Below are positions 8,168-19,715 of a stretch of 64,000 nt of DNA, piece by piece (positions within the stretch are counted from its first letter, which is position 1; every line of letters begins with the position of its first letter). A program made the position numbers and the translations under genes. The notes below the pieces were generated by a model. The model was not told where the DNA came from. It saw only the letters and a program-made list of their open reading frames with translations, and searched no databases. The DNA is from JBHIYN01 sp041984235. GTDB lineage: Bacteria; Pseudomonadota; Gammaproteobacteria; Ga0077536. The stretch is taken from contig JBHIYN010000014.1 in the NCBI GenBank assembly GCA_041984235.1, positions 1 through 64,000 of the forward strand, written 5' to 3'.

Positions 8168-8541
8168 AGCTGCCTCACCAGGGTCAGGCCCAGCCAGCAC
8201 GCGGCCAGGCATAGCAGCACGTTGGCGGCGACGTTGGCGCCGGCGCGCGCCAGTGCGCCGCTCTCGACGAGCTGCAGGGTCTCGATGGAAAAGGTCGAAA
8301 AGGTCGTCAGGGCGCCGAGCAGACCGACAATCAGCAGTGCCCGCCAGCCCGGCGCCGCCAGGATGCGCTCGGTGAGCAGCACGTAGAGCATGCCGATGAG
8401 ACACGAGCCGAGCACGTTCACGATCAGCGTGCCGTAGGGAAACCCGCGCCCGAACACGGCCGCCGCGCCGCTCGCGATGGCGAAGCGCAGCAGCGCACCG
8501 AGCGCACCGCCGACGGCAATCAGGGCGAGTTGCTGGATCAC
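8164..8541 (-). CDS. crcB: Fluoride efflux channel CrcB/Fluc
   Basis: A 125-residue four-helix membrane protein with the Fluc signatures GGALGALLRF, GTLIVNVLGSCLIG and the phenylalanine-box segment GALTTFSTFSIE, where the Phe residues line the fluoride pore. It works as an antiparallel dimer and removes cytoplasmic fluoride. The GTG at 8541 overlaps the rarA stop (GTGA), which fixes the start. I saw no fluoride riboswitch; the gene is embedded in an operon. Confidence 0.9.
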   Translation of the reverse strand: MIQQLALIAVGGALGALLRFAIASGAAAVFGRGFPYGTLIVNVLGSCLIGMLYVLLTERILAAPGWRALLIVGLLGALTTFSTFSIETLQLVESGALARAGANVAANVLLCLAACWLGLTLVRQL

Positions 8542-9803
8542 CCCTCGTCCGCTCCCGTACCGCGCAGGCGTGCGAGCTTCTCGCCGATCTGGATCTCCAT
8601 GCCGCGGTTGACCGGCTCGTAGTAGACGCGCTCGCCGAGCGCGTCCGGGAAATAGGTCTGGCCGGCAGCGAAACCATCGCTGGCATCGTGGTCGTAGCGG
8701 TAGTCGCGCCCGTGCCCCTGCGCCTTCGCCAGGCTGGTCGGCGCGTTGCGCAGGTGCGCCGGCACCGCGTCCGAGCCGCGTGCGGCGACCTCGGCGGTGG
8801 CGCGGTTGAAGGCGGTGTAGACGGCGTTGCTCTTCGCGGCGCAGGCGCAGTACACCAGCGCCTGTGCGATGGCGAGCTCGCCCTCGGGCGAGCCCAGGCG
8901 CCGCCATGCTTCCCACGCGTCCATGGCGATGCCGAGCGCGCGCGGATCGGCGTTGCCGACGTCCTCCGAGGCGATGCGCGCGAGGCGCCGCGCGATGTAG
9001 TTGGGATCACAACCACCGTCGAGCATGCGCGCGAACCAGTACAGCGCGGCATCGGGATTAGAGCCGCGCACGGACTTGTGCAGGGCCGAGATCTGGTCGT
9101 AGAAGTCGTCCTGGCCCTTGTCGAAGCGGCGCACCTCGGCGCCCTCGACGGCGCGCTTCATGGTCACCTCGTCGACCACGCCGTCTGCGGCCAGCGACAG
9201 CGCGAGCTCGAGCAGGTTGAGCGCGCGGCGCGCATCGCCGTCGGCGACCTCGGCCAGGCGCCGGCGCAAGGCCGGCGCCATGGTCACCGGCTGCGGTGTG
9301 GCGGCCAGGGCCCGATCGATGACGCGCGCCAGGGCCTCGGCGTCGAGACTGCGCAGCGCGTAGACGCGCACCCGCGAGAGCAGCGCGTTGTTGAGCTCGA
9401 AGGCGGGATTCTCGGTGGTCGCGCCGATGAAGGTGATGGTGCCCGCCTCGATGTGCGGCAGGAAGGCATCCTGCTGGGCCTTGTTGAAGCGATGCACCTC
9501 GTCGACGAACACCGCCGTGCGCCGTCCGATGTCCAGTGCCGCCTGCGCCTGCTCGACCGCCGCGCGAATGTCCTTGACCCCGCCGAGCACCGCCGAGAGC
9601 TGAATGAACTCCGCGCCTGCGTTGTGCGACAGCATGCGCGCCAGCGTGGTCTTGCCGGTGCCGGGCGGCCCCCACAGCACCATCGAATGCAGCGCCCCGC
9701 CCTCCAGCGCGCGGCGCAGCGGCTGGCCCTCACCGAGCAGGTGCTGCTGGCCCTCGAACTCGGCCAGCGAGGCGGGACGGAGCTGATCGGCGAGCGGTGG
9801 CAT
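8538..9803 (-). CDS. rarA: Replication-associated recombination protein A (AAA+ ATPase)
   Basis: A 421-residue member of the RarA/Mgs1/WRNIP1 family. It shows Walker A GPPGTGKTT (about residue 45), Walker B VDEVHRF (about 100), sensor 1 GATTENPAF, and a C-terminal tetramerisation domain with the YDHDASDGFAAGQTYFPD signature. It acts at stalled replication forks with SSB. It follows lolA by 53 bp and overlaps crcB by 4 nt. Confidence 0.95.
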   Translation of the reverse strand: MPPLADQLRPASLAEFEGQQHLLGEGQPLRRALEGGALHSMVLWGPPGTGKTTLARMLSHNAGAEFIQLSAVLGGVKDIRAAVEQAQAALDIGRRTAVFVDEVHRFNKAQQDAFLPHIEAGTITFIGATTENPAFELNNALLSRVRVYALRSLDAEALARVIDRALAATPQPVTMAPALRRRLAEVADGDARRALNLLELALSLAADGVVDEVTMKRAVEGAEVRRFDKGQDDFYDQISALHKSVRGSNPDAALYWFARMLDGGCDPNYIARRLARIASEDVGNADPRALGIAMDAWEAWRRLGSPEGELAIAQALVYCACAAKSNAVYTAFNRATAEVAARGSDAVPAHLRNAPTSLAKAQGHGRDYRYDHDASDGFAAGQTYFPDALGERVYYEPVNRGMEIQIGEKLARLRGTGADEG

Positions 9804-9856
9804 GGCGGCAGGGATAGCACAGCGGGTCCGGCAGCGACAAGCGGCCGGCGGCCGGC

Positions 9857-10489
9857 TCAGGGCATGGCGCCGCGGATCACGTCGACGCCGGATGGCGGCA
9901 CGAAAGCGAAGGCATCGGCCGCGACCGGCGCGTTGCGGCGCACGTCGCGGAACGCGATCGCGGTGACCTGGCCGAGGTTGTCGTACAGGCGCATGGCGCG
10001 CACCTCGCCGTCACCGAGCGCGAGTGCGATGCGCGCGAAATCGGCGCGCGCGGCCCGCGGCGCGAGGGTGTACCAGTGGAGGCCGTCGTCCGCCGCGCCG
10101 TCAACGGTGATCGCGTAATGCGCGGCAACGTCGATGTCCTGGCCGAGCAACGCGGCCGGCGAATCGGGTGGCGCGTCGCCAATCTCGCTGACCGTGACCT
10201 GCTCCAGGTCGACGTCGTAGATCCAGAGCGTCTCGCCGTCGCTGACGATGGTCTGCGGGTAGGGCTCCGCGTAGCGCCAGCGAAAGCGACCCGGCCGCTC
10301 GACCAAGCATTCCCCCGACGACGTCTCCAGCAGCGCGCCGTCCTCGTCGAAACGCTGCTGCTCGAAGGTGGCGGCGAAGGAACGCAGGCCATCGAGATAG
10401 GTGATCAGGGCGGCGGCGTCGGCACGCACTTCGGCGGTGCCCGTGGAGACGGACAGCAGGACGACGAGCGTGGCGCGAAGAAAACTCAA
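9857..10489 (-). CDS. lolA: Outer-membrane lipoprotein carrier protein LolA
   Basis: A 210-residue periplasmic chaperone with an N-terminal signal peptide (MSFLRATLVVLLSVSTGTAEV). The beta-barrel-like LolA fold is recognised by FAATFEQQRFDEDGALLETSSGE, the FRWRYAEPYPQTIVSDG segment and DLGQVTAIAFRDVRRN. It carries lipoproteins from the LolCD(E) exporter, encoded at 25141-27061, to LolB. The position between ftsK and rarA is the usual gammaproteobacterial order. Confidence 0.93.
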   Translation of the reverse strand: MSFLRATLVVLLSVSTGTAEVRADAAALITYLDGLRSFAATFEQQRFDEDGALLETSSGECLVERPGRFRWRYAEPYPQTIVSDGETLWIYDVDLEQVTVSEIGDAPPDSPAALLGQDIDVAAHYAITVDGAADDGLHWYTLAPRAARADFARIALALGDGEVRAMRLYDNLGQVTAIAFRDVRRNAPVAADAFAFVPPSGVDVIRGAMP

Positions 10490-10555
10490 GCGGGAGGCCT
10501 GCGGGTTGCGGAAACGCGGTCGCGCAGTGTACCCGATCCGCGGGCTGCGGCCGGC

Positions 10556-12862
<2,307 letters not shown>

Positions 12863-12919
12863 TGCTTCAGTGGATTCTTCGGTTTTACCGATAAATACAT
12901 GTTCTTTATGTGAAAAACA

Positions 12920-13789
12920 ATGATAGCTCGGAAACCGCGTGAAGGCCAGCCACGGATCGTGACAAATGCCCTGGCGGTGCTGCGCCGGTTGACCCTGCTC
13001 TGCCTGGCCGCCTGGCTCGCGGCCTCGGCCGCGGCCTGGGCCTGGCAGGAGCGGCTGGTGTTCCGGCCGGCGGCCGCGCTGCGCCAGGACCCGGGTCGCT
13101 TCGAGCTGCCGTTCGAGACCGTGCGGCCGCGCACGGCCGACGGCCTGGCGCTGCATGGCTGGTACCTGCCGGCGCCGGCCGCGGCCAGCGGTCGCCACGT
13201 GCTGTTCCTGCACGGCAACGGCGGCAACGTCTCGCACCGCCTCTACACCCTGCGCACCCTGCACCGCCTGGGTCACGCCGTGCTGATCATCGATTACCGC
13301 GGCTACGGCCTGAGCCCGGGCGAGCCCAGCGAAGCCGGCACCTACCTCGACGCGGCGGCCGCGTGGCAACACCTGGTCGCGGAGCGCGGCGTCGCCCCGC
13401 ACGACATCGTCATCTACGGGCGCTCGCTCGGCGGCGCCATCGCCGCGGCCCTGGCCACGCAGGTCAGTGCGCGCGGGCTGGTACTCGAGTCGACCTTCAC
13501 CCGCCTCGCTGACCTCGCCGCGCACCGTTACCCGCTGCTGCCGGGCCGCCTGCTGCTGCGCATGGACTACGACACCCGAGCGCGCGCGCCCGACATCGCC
13601 TGTCCGGTACTGGTCGCGCACAGTCGCGCCGACGCGAGCGTGCCCTACGCACTCGGCCGGCGCCTCGCCGACGCGCTGCCGCACCTCGCCGCCTTCGTCG
13701 AGCTCGAAGGCGGACACAACGCGGCGTTTCGCGCCAGCGGCCCGGCCTACCATGCGCGCCTCGACACCTTCATCCGCGAGGCACGTTGA
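12920..13789 (+). CDS. Alpha/beta hydrolase with N-terminal membrane anchor
   Basis: A 289-residue protein. One hydrophobic segment near residues 20-42 looks like a signal anchor. The hydrolase domain has an oxyanion motif LHGNGGN (about 98), the nucleophile elbow GRSLGG (Ser at about 174), an acid in HSRADASVPY and the catalytic His in EGGHNAAF. It resembles the BEM46/ABHD13-like group of serine hydrolases, for which no substrate is established. A GTG at 12959 is an alternative start closer to the hydrophobic segment. It is divergent from ftsK. Confidence 0.8.
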   Translation: MIARKPREGQPRIVTNALAVLRRLTLLCLAAWLAASAAAWAWQERLVFRPAAALRQDPGRFELPFETVRPRTADGLALHGWYLPAPAAASGRHVLFLHGNGGNVSHRLYTLRTLHRLGHAVLIIDYRGYGLSPGEPSEAGTYLDAAAAWQHLVAERGVAPHDIVIYGRSLGGAIAAALATQVSARGLVLESTFTRLADLAAHRYPLLPGRLLLRMDYDTRARAPDIACPVLVAHSRADASVPYALGRRLADALPHLAAFVELEGGHNAAFRASGPAYHARLDTFIREAR

Positions 13790-13853
13790 CCCGCCTGCGC
13801 CTTGATGCGAAATTGGCGCCCGCTCCGCCGCCGGTGTCGTTTCCGACCGCCGA

Positions 13854-14585
13854 ATGAAGATCCAGTATTTCTCCGACATCCACCTCGAGTTCGGTGCGAT
13901 GGACGCGCCCGTGACCGACGCCGACGTGATCGTCGCCGCGGGCGACGTGGGCGTGGGCGCGGCCGGCGTCGAATGGCTCAAGGCGAGCGGCAAGCCGACC
14001 GTCTACATCGCCGGCAACCACGAGTTCTACGGCGGCGAGCTGGGCGCGGTACAGCGCGACATCCGCGCCGCCGCCGACAACAGCAACGTGCACTTCCTGG
14101 AGTGCGAGGCCTGCGTCATCGACGGCGTGCGCTTTCTCGGCGCGACGCTGTGGACCGACTTCATGGATCGCGACCCCGCACTGATGGAAGCGCTGCGCCT
14201 GCAGATGAACGACTACCAGCAGATCCGCTGCGGCGAGCGCAACCTGCAACCGGGCGACCTGGTGCAGATCAATCACGCCACCCGCGCCTGGCTGCAGCGC
14301 GAGCTCGCTACCACGCACGACGGCCCCACGGTCGTCGTCACCCACCATGCGCCGCTCTTCGCGAGCTGGCGTGCCGGCGCCAACTCGGTGTTCAAGGCGG
14401 CCTATTGCAACAACCTGAGCCGCATCATCATCGACCACCCGATCGATCTGTGGATCCACGGCCACGTTCATGCGCCGTCGGACTACCGCGCCAACGCCCT
14501 GCGCGTGGTGTGCAATCCGCGCGGCTACGACGGCTACCAGCTCGTCGACGGGTTCGATTGCGCGCGCACCGTGCGGCTGGCGTGA
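13854..14585 (+). CDS. Metallophosphoesterase
   Basis: A 243-residue calcineurin-like phosphoesterase with the dinuclear-metal motifs in order: SDIHLEFG (7-14), AAGDVG, GNHEFYGG, THHAPLF and HGHVHAPSD. It hydrolyses a phosphate ester or similar, but the substrate is unknown. No signal peptide is visible, so it should be cytosolic. It lies 64 bp after the hydrolase gene and 73 bp before the DUF1820 gene on the same strand. Confidence 0.85.
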   Translation: MKIQYFSDIHLEFGAMDAPVTDADVIVAAGDVGVGAAGVEWLKASGKPTVYIAGNHEFYGGELGAVQRDIRAAADNSNVHFLECEACVIDGVRFLGATLWTDFMDRDPALMEALRLQMNDYQQIRCGERNLQPGDLVQINHATRAWLQRELATTHDGPTVVVTHHAPLFASWRAGANSVFKAAYCNNLSRIIIDHPIDLWIHGHVHAPSDYRANALRVVCNPRGYDGYQLVDGFDCARTVRLA

Positions 14586-14658
14586 ACGGCACGCCGCGGG
14601 CTGCCGGCGGCGCCGCCTGTGCTAGCATGGCGGCCCGCCACCAGCCGCGAATTGCCGC

Positions 14659-15000
14659 ATGACCACGCCGAAGAAGACCTACCGCGTCACGTTCTTCAAC
14701 CAGGGCAAGATCTACGAGATCTATGCCCGCAGCGTGCACCAGAGCGGACTGATGGGTTTCGTCGAGGTCGAGGAGCTGCTGTTCGGCGAGAAGTCGTCGG
14801 TGGTGGTCGACCCGTCGGAGGAGAACCTCAAGACGGAGTTCGCCGGCGTCAACCGGACCTACATCCCGATGCACGCGGTGGTGCGTATCGACGAAGTCGA
14901 GAAGACCGGCCACAGCAAGATCACCGATGGCGACGGCAAGGGCGGCAAGGTCGCGCACTTTCCCGTCTTCGCCCCCGGTCAGGAAGGCAGCAAGTCCTGA
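14659..15000 (+). CDS. DUF1820 family protein
   Basis: A 113-residue protein matching the DUF1820 family found in gammaproteobacteria: it opens with YRVTFFNQGKIYEIYARSV and contains VEVEELLFGEKSSVVVDPSEE and YIPMHAVVRIDEVEK. There is no signal peptide or membrane segment and no known function. Its stop codon overlaps the probable start of the next gene (CTGA). Confidence 0.82.
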   Translation: MTTPKKTYRVTFFNQGKIYEIYARSVHQSGLMGFVEVEELLFGEKSSVVVDPSEENLKTEFAGVNRTYIPMHAVVRIDEVEKTGHSKITDGDGKGGKVAHFPVFAPGQEGSKS

Positions 15001-15527
15001 GCACCGCGCCGCTGCCGCGAAGCGGACCGCTGGCGCGCGGCGCACTGCGCCGCCTGCTCGCGAGCTGCGCGCTGCTGCCGCTGGCTGCCAGCGGGGCGCC
15101 CTGGCAGTTCGATGCCGCCAGCACGCGGGCGGCGGTCGACAACGCCGCCGGTGAGAGCCTTGCCGTGTACCGCGACACGGCCGGCGCGGTCCACCTCGAG
15201 TTCACGACCAGCGCGCCGGATGGCCTGGAACGCAGCAGCTGTCCGACCTTCCAGGTCGACGATCGGACGCCCCTGCACTTCTACCCGGTCGGCCCCGGCT
15301 GCCAGGTCGACGGCCGGCGCGCGATCTACACCGTGGCCAGCATCGCTGGCGCGCGCGTCGAATCGTTGCCGCTGTACCGGCTGATGAACGGCGGCCGCGT
15401 CGCCTTTCGCTACCAGACCCAGGACGGCACCTACCACGAGAGCGTGTTCTCCCTGCGCGCCTCCAAGCAGGCCCTGCTCGGCGCGCTGGGGCGCGATCTG
15501 ACGGTCGACCCCGGCCGCGAGGAATAG
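14997..15527 (+). CDS. Predicted exported protein, function unknown
   Basis: An open frame of about 176 residues with a signal-peptide-like N-terminus: a basic stretch (RGALRRLL) then a hydrophobic core ending at ASG-A. The mature part reads as a small beta-rich periplasmic domain (PWQFDAAS..., SSCPTFQVDD, YPVGPGCQVDG, with two Cys that could pair). No ATG, GTG or TTG lies before the signal peptide. A CTG at 14997 that overlaps the previous stop is the only good candidate, so the start is uncertain. I do not recognise the family. Confidence 0.55.
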   Translation: MSTAPLPRSGPLARGALRRLLASCALLPLAASGAPWQFDAASTRAAVDNAAGESLAVYRDTAGAVHLEFTTSAPDGLERSSCPTFQVDDRTPLHFYPVGPGCQVDGRRAIYTVASIAGARVESLPLYRLMNGGRVAFRYQTQDGTYHESVFSLRASKQALLGALGRDLTVDPGREE

Positions 15528-15538
15528 GGCGCGGCGCG

Positions 15539-16681
15539 ATGGCGCTGGAGGTTGCAGTCATCGACTCGCTCGCCGCGGTGGCGGCGGACGAGTGGGACCG
15601 CCTCGCCGGCCCCGATCCCTTCCTGCGCCACGGCTTCCTTCACGGCCTGGAGGCGACCGATTGCCTGGCGCCACAGGGCTGGTACCCGCAGCATCTCGTC
15701 GTTCGCGACGGCACCCGGCTGTGCGGCGCCATGCCCCTGTACGTGCGCGACAACTCCTACGGCGAATTCGTGTTCGACTGGAGCTGGGCCGACGCCTACG
15801 AGCGCGCCGGCGGCCACTACTATCCCAAGCTCGTGACCGCGATCCCGTTCTCGCCGGTCAGCGGCCGCCGGGTGCTGCTCGATCCGGCGCACCCGGACAG
15901 CGGGCGCATCGGCGACGCCCTGGTCGCGGCCGGCGTGCGCGCCTGCGAGGACAACGAGCTGTCCTCCTGGCACTGCCTGTTTCCGCTGCCCGGCGAACGC
16001 GCGGCCTTCGAGCGCGCCGGTCTGCTCGCGCGACTCGGCTGCCAGTACCACTGGTTCAACGACGACTACGCCGACTTCGATGCCTTCCTCGCCCGCCTCA
16101 ACTCGAAGCGGCGCAAGGAGATCCGCCGCGAGCGGCGGCGCGTGGCCGAGCAGGAGATCGAGATCGAGACCCTGGTCGGGCCCGAGATCAGTGCCGCGCA
16201 GTGGTCCGTTTTTCACCGCTTCTACTGCTCGACCTTCCATCGCAAGTGGGGCGAGCCGCGTCTCACCGAGGCGTTCTTCCACGGCCTCGAGCAACGTCTG
16301 CCGGGAAGCGCCGTATTGATTCTCGCGCGCGACGCCGGCGACTACGTGGCCGGTGCGTTCGCACTGCGCGGCGGCGACACGCTGTACGGGCGTCACTGGG
16401 GCTGCTCGGCGCAGTACGACAACCTGCATTTCGAGCTGTGCTACTATCGAACCATCGATTTCTGCATCAGGCACGGCCTCAAGCGGCTCGATGCCGGCGC
16501 GCAGGGCGAGCACAAGCTGTCGCGTGGCTTCGTGCCGGTACGGACCTGGTCGATGCACTGGATCCGCGACCCCGGCTTCCGGCGCGCGGTCGCAGACTTC
16601 CTCGGCCACGAACACAGCGCACTGGAGCGCTATATCGAAGGCCTGGACACACACCTCGCCTATCGCCGCAGCGAGGCCTGA
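15539..16681 (+). CDS. GNAT/FemAB-like N-acetyltransferase family protein (COG3146 type)
   Basis: A 380-residue protein of the family often named peptidogalycan biosynthesis protein or DUF482. Visible signatures are DPFLRHGFLHGLE near the N-terminus, SWHCLFPLP, LNSKRRKEIRRERRRV (about 190) and GAQGEHKLSRGFVP (about 325), with an acyltransferase-like core. Members have a FemX-like double GNAT fold; their substrate is not established. The gene lies 26 bp before aat, and this family is often found near tRNA-dependent transferases. Confidence 0.75.
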   Translation: MALEVAVIDSLAAVAADEWDRLAGPDPFLRHGFLHGLEATDCLAPQGWYPQHLVVRDGTRLCGAMPLYVRDNSYGEFVFDWSWADAYERAGGHYYPKLVTAIPFSPVSGRRVLLDPAHPDSGRIGDALVAAGVRACEDNELSSWHCLFPLPGERAAFERAGLLARLGCQYHWFNDDYADFDAFLARLNSKRRKEIRRERRRVAEQEIEIETLVGPEISAAQWSVFHRFYCSTFHRKWGEPRLTEAFFHGLEQRLPGSAVLILARDAGDYVAGAFALRGGDTLYGRHWGCSAQYDNLHFELCYYRTIDFCIRHGLKRLDAGAQGEHKLSRGFVPVRTWSMHWIRDPGFRRAVADFLGHEHSALERYIEGLDTHLAYRRSEA

Positions 16682-16707
16682 GCCGGGCCGTCACGCGGGG
16701 ACGCACC

Positions 16708-17436
16708 ATGCAAGCGTTCGATCGGAGCCAATCGCTGTACTGGGTGGCCGACGCCCGGCTGGACGACGCCTTCCCGCCGACCGCGCACGCCCTGGACGCG
16801 CCCGACGGCCTGCTCGCGATCGGCGGCGACCTCGGTATCGCGCGTCTGCTCGACGCCTACCGCCGCGGCATCTTTCCCTGGTACGCGGACGGCCAGCCGA
16901 TCATGTGGTGGTCGCCGGACCCGCGCTCGGTGCTGCGCCCGGGTGACCTGCACGTCTCGCGCCGGCTCGCGCGCACGCTGCGCCAGGGCCGCTTCGAGGT
17001 CACTTTCGACCGCGCCTTCGATGACGTCGTCGCCGGCTGCGCGGCGCCACGCGACGCTGACGGCGGCACCTGGATCACGGCCGACATGCGCCGCGCCTAC
17101 GGCGCGCTGCATCGTGCCGGGCACGCGCACTCGGTCGAGTGCTGGCACGATGACGCGCTCGCCGGCGGCCTCTACGGGGTCGCCATCGGCTGCGTGTTCT
17201 TCGGCGAGTCGATGTTCTGCCGGCAACGCGATGCGTCCAAGATCGCGCTGGTCACCCTCGCCTCGCGCCTGTTCGAGTGCGGCTACGGCCTGTTCGACTG
17301 CCAGATCCACAACCCCCATCTCGCCAGTCTCGGCGCGCACACCATCCCGCGCGCCGCGTTCGAGCACCTGCTCGCCAGGCTCGTCGCAGGTACGCCCGCG
17401 GCGACGCCCTGGCCGGCGGCGGCGGTGCCTCCGTGA
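16708..17436 (+). CDS. aat: Leucyl/phenylalanyl-tRNA--protein transferase
   Basis: A 242-residue L/F-transferase. It joins Leu or Phe from tRNA to proteins with N-terminal Lys or Arg, making ClpS/ClpAP degrons. Family signatures are GLLAIGGDL (about 33), YRRGIFPWY, PIMWWSPDPR, the GGLYGVAIG and FFGESMF segments, and DCQIHNPHLASLG. The ATG at 16708 gives the usual start just ahead of the conserved N-terminus. Its stop overlaps the bpt start (GTGA). Confidence 0.95.
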   Translation: MQAFDRSQSLYWVADARLDDAFPPTAHALDAPDGLLAIGGDLGIARLLDAYRRGIFPWYADGQPIMWWSPDPRSVLRPGDLHVSRRLARTLRQGRFEVTFDRAFDDVVAGCAAPRDADGGTWITADMRRAYGALHRAGHAHSVECWHDDALAGGLYGVAIGCVFFGESMFCRQRDASKIALVTLASRLFECGYGLFDCQIHNPHLASLGAHTIPRAAFEHLLARLVAGTPAATPWPAAAVPP

Positions 17437-18191
17437 CCGAGCCTCCCGCCGGCCCGCGGCTCGGCTTCTTCACCTCGCCGCCGCACGAATGCGGTTACCT
17501 GCCCGACCGCAACGCGGTGACCATGTTCGCCGATCCACGTATTCGTCTCACGACCGAAGCCTATACCTGGCTGTCGGCGCGCGGCTTCCGGCGCAGCGGC
17601 ACGCACGTCTACCGGCCGCATTGCGGCACCTGCAACGCCTGCATCGCGGTGCGCATCGCGGTCGACGAGTTCCGGCCGCGGCGCCGTCATCGCCGCACCC
17701 TGGCGCACAATGCCGACCTCACCATGGAACGGCGGCCGGCGCGCTTCGAGGTCGAGCACTTCGAGCTCTACGAGCGCTACCTGCGCGCCCGGCATCCCGA
17801 CTCGCAGATGGAAGCCACCAGTCCCGGCGCCTACATGAGCTTCCTCACCGCGAGCTGGTGTGACAGCGCCTTCTACGAGTTCCGCCGTGACGGCGAGCTG
17901 CTGGCGGTGGCGGTGGTCGACGAGCTCGGTGACGGCCTGTCCTCGGTCTACACGTTCTTCTCGCCGGACTACCCCGAGCGCAGCCTGGGCCGCCTGGCAG
18001 TGCTCGAGCAGGTGCGCCTGGCACGCGAGGCCGGGCTGCCCTGGGTCTACCTCGGCTACTGGATCGCCGGCTGCCGCAAGATGGCCTACAAGGACGAGTT
18101 CGGTCCACTGGAGTATTTCCGCGGCGGGCGCTGGCAGCGCAGCCCCGATGCCGGCCGGGAAGCGCGATCTTTGCCGCTGTCGGAGGATTGA
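17433..18191 (+). CDS. bpt: Aspartate/glutamate leucyltransferase (Bpt, arginyltransferase-like)
   Basis: A 252-residue Bpt/Ate1-family transferase, which adds Leu to proteins with N-terminal Asp or Glu. Signatures are the PPHECGYLPDR opening, the cysteine cluster HCGTCNACIAVRI and the C-terminal YLGYWIAGCRKMAYKDEF. The GTG start is fixed by the 4-bp overlap with aat. With aat it covers both bacterial branches of N-end-rule tagging. infA follows 74 bp later. Confidence 0.93.
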   Translation: MTEPPAGPRLGFFTSPPHECGYLPDRNAVTMFADPRIRLTTEAYTWLSARGFRRSGTHVYRPHCGTCNACIAVRIAVDEFRPRRRHRRTLAHNADLTMERRPARFEVEHFELYERYLRARHPDSQMEATSPGAYMSFLTASWCDSAFYEFRRDGELLAVAVVDELGDGLSSVYTFFSPDYPERSLGRLAVLEQVRLAREAGLPWVYLGYWIAGCRKMAYKDEFGPLEYFRGGRWQRSPDAGREARSLPLSED

Positions 18192-18265
18192 GGCACAATT
18201 GCGCGCTCGCGCGGTCCGGGGTCCCCCGGCGCAGCGCCCCCTTCGCACAGTGTTCACCACGGGTC

Positions 18266-18484
18266 ATGGCCAAAGAAGACCATATTGAAATGCAGGGCAA
18301 GGTCATCGAGACCCTGCCCAACACCATGTTCCGCGTCGAGCTGGAGAACGGCCATGTCGTCACGGCCCACATCTCCGGCAAGATGCGCAAGAACTACATC
18401 CGCATCCTCACCGGTGACACCGTCACCGTCGAACTGACACCCTACGACCTGTCCAAGGGCCGCATCACTTACCGCGCGCGCTGA
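18266..18484 (+). CDS. infA: Translation initiation factor IF-1
   Basis: A 72-residue S1/OB-fold protein with the classical sequence MAKEDHIEMQGKVIETLPN and ending KGRITYRAR. It binds the ribosomal A site during initiation. The last 20 bp overlap the 3' end of the convergent phosphatase gene. Linkage to aat/bpt is common in proteobacteria. Confidence 0.97.
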   Translation: MAKEDHIEMQGKVIETLPNTMFRVELENGHVVTAHISGKMRKNYIRILTGDTVTVELTPYDLSKGRITYRAR

Positions 18485-18926
18485 GTTCGGCGAGCCGCCG
18501 CGGCAGGGTCTCCAGCCCGAGCGCGATCAGATCGGCGGCGCGGGTGTAGGCGCGCCGGCGGCTGCCGTAGGGATCGGGCACGTCGAGCGGCTGCCCGCCG
18601 GCGTCTGCCAGCATGACGATCGCCACCGCGGAGCCGCACGGTGCGATCGCGCGCAGGTAGTCGTAATGGCCGCGGTCCAGCGCGACCATGACGTCGAATT
18701 CCGCGAAGTCACCGCTCGTGACCGGACGCGAGCGCAGCGCGGCGATGTCGGCGCCGCGGGCCGCCGCCGCCTCGATGGCGAGCGGCGCCGGTGCGAGCCC
18801 CGCGCGCGCATGCGTGCCCGCCGAGTCGACGTGCCAGCGTGATGCGGCGCTCGACAGGCGCATCAGCCCTTCGGCGATCGGTGAACGACACAGGTTGCCC
18901 GTGCACACGAACAGCAGTGTCGGCAT
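18465..18926 (-). CDS. Low-molecular-weight protein-tyrosine phosphatase
   Basis: A 153-residue protein with the P-loop CTGNLCRSP (residues 8-16; C-x5-R-S, nucleophile Cys8) and the general-acid DPYGS motif near the C-terminus. Such bacterial enzymes often control exopolysaccharide tyrosine kinases; here the gene ends the exbB-exbD-lpxK-ycaR-kdsB run, 5 bp after kdsB. Its 3' end overlaps infA, which is convergent. Confidence 0.9.
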   Translation of the reverse strand: MPTLLFVCTGNLCRSPIAEGLMRLSSAASRWHVDSAGTHARAGLAPAPLAIEAAAARGADIAALRSRPVTSGDFAEFDVMVALDRGHYDYLRAIAPCGSAVAIVMLADAGGQPLDVPDPYGSRRRAYTRAADLIALGLETLPRRLAELSARGK

Positions 18927-18931
18927 CGCGC

Positions 18932-19672
18932 TCAGCGGCCTCGCAGGCGTTCCAGGTCGGCCGGCGTGTCGACACCGATCCCGCATTCGGCAACCGCGTC
19001 CGGCACCCGGATGACCGCCCCGTCGACGAGCGCGCGGAGCTGCTCCAGCGCCTCGATCTGCTCCAGCGCCGCGGGCGCCAGGCGGACGAAGTGTTCCAGG
19101 TAGTCCACGCGATAGCCATAGATGCCGACGTGACGGCGATAGCACTGCGGTCGTGACGCCGGCGCGCCGCTCGCGAACGCGGCGCGGTCCCACGGTACCG
19201 CCGCGCGCGAGAAGTACAGCGCGCGGTCGTCCGCGTCGCGTACCACCTTGACCACGTTGGGATCGGCGATCTGTGCGACGGCGAGCGGCTCGCACACCGT
19301 GGCCATGTCGCATCCGCCCGCTGCCAGCACTTCGGCGACCTGGCGGATCACCGCGGCCGGCATGCGCGGCTCGTCACCCTGCAGATTGACAATTGGCGTG
19401 TCCGCCGCCTCGCCCAGCGCCCGCGCCGCGGCCGCGATGCGATCGGTGCCGGACGGCAGCGCCGCGTCGGTCAGGCAGACCTCCGCGCCACAGGCGCGCG
19501 CGGCGTCCGCGATGCGCTCGTCGTCGGTCGCGATGACGACACGCTGCGCGCCGCTCTCGCAGGCGCGGTCGTAAACGTGCGCGATGAGCGGACGGCCGTC
19601 GAGCTCGAGCAGCGGCTTGCCCGGCAGCCGCGTCGCGCCGTAGCGCGCCGGAATGTAGACATGAAAATTCAA
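18932..19672 (-). CDS. kdsB: 3-deoxy-manno-octulosonate cytidylyltransferase
   Basis: A 246-residue enzyme that activates Kdo with CTP for lipopolysaccharide core synthesis. The signatures are IPARYGATRLPGKPL at the N-terminus, ATDDERI, NLQGDEP and the YGYRVDYLEHFV segment. It lies 43 bp downstream of the Trm112-like gene in the usual gammaproteobacterial order. Confidence 0.95.
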   Translation of the reverse strand: MNFHVYIPARYGATRLPGKPLLELDGRPLIAHVYDRACESGAQRVVIATDDERIADAARACGAEVCLTDAALPSGTDRIAAAARALGEAADTPIVNLQGDEPRMPAAVIRQVAEVLAAGGCDMATVCEPLAVAQIADPNVVKVVRDADDRALYFSRAAVPWDRAAFASGAPASRPQCYRRHVGIYGYRVDYLEHFVRLAPAALEQIEALEQLRALVDGAVIRVPDAVAECGIGVDTPADLERLRGR

Positions 19673-19715
19673 CGCCGCTGCGCCGGCGCCCGGCCGGGCC
19701 GATGGCGAACGGGTG

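Noticed and set aside
12863..13993. Long N-terminal extension of the ftsK open frame (to 13993)
   Set aside because: It lies opposite a clear hydrolase gene, shows no FtsK homology, and reads as compositionally biased shadow sequence. The ATG at 12862 gives a normal FtsK.
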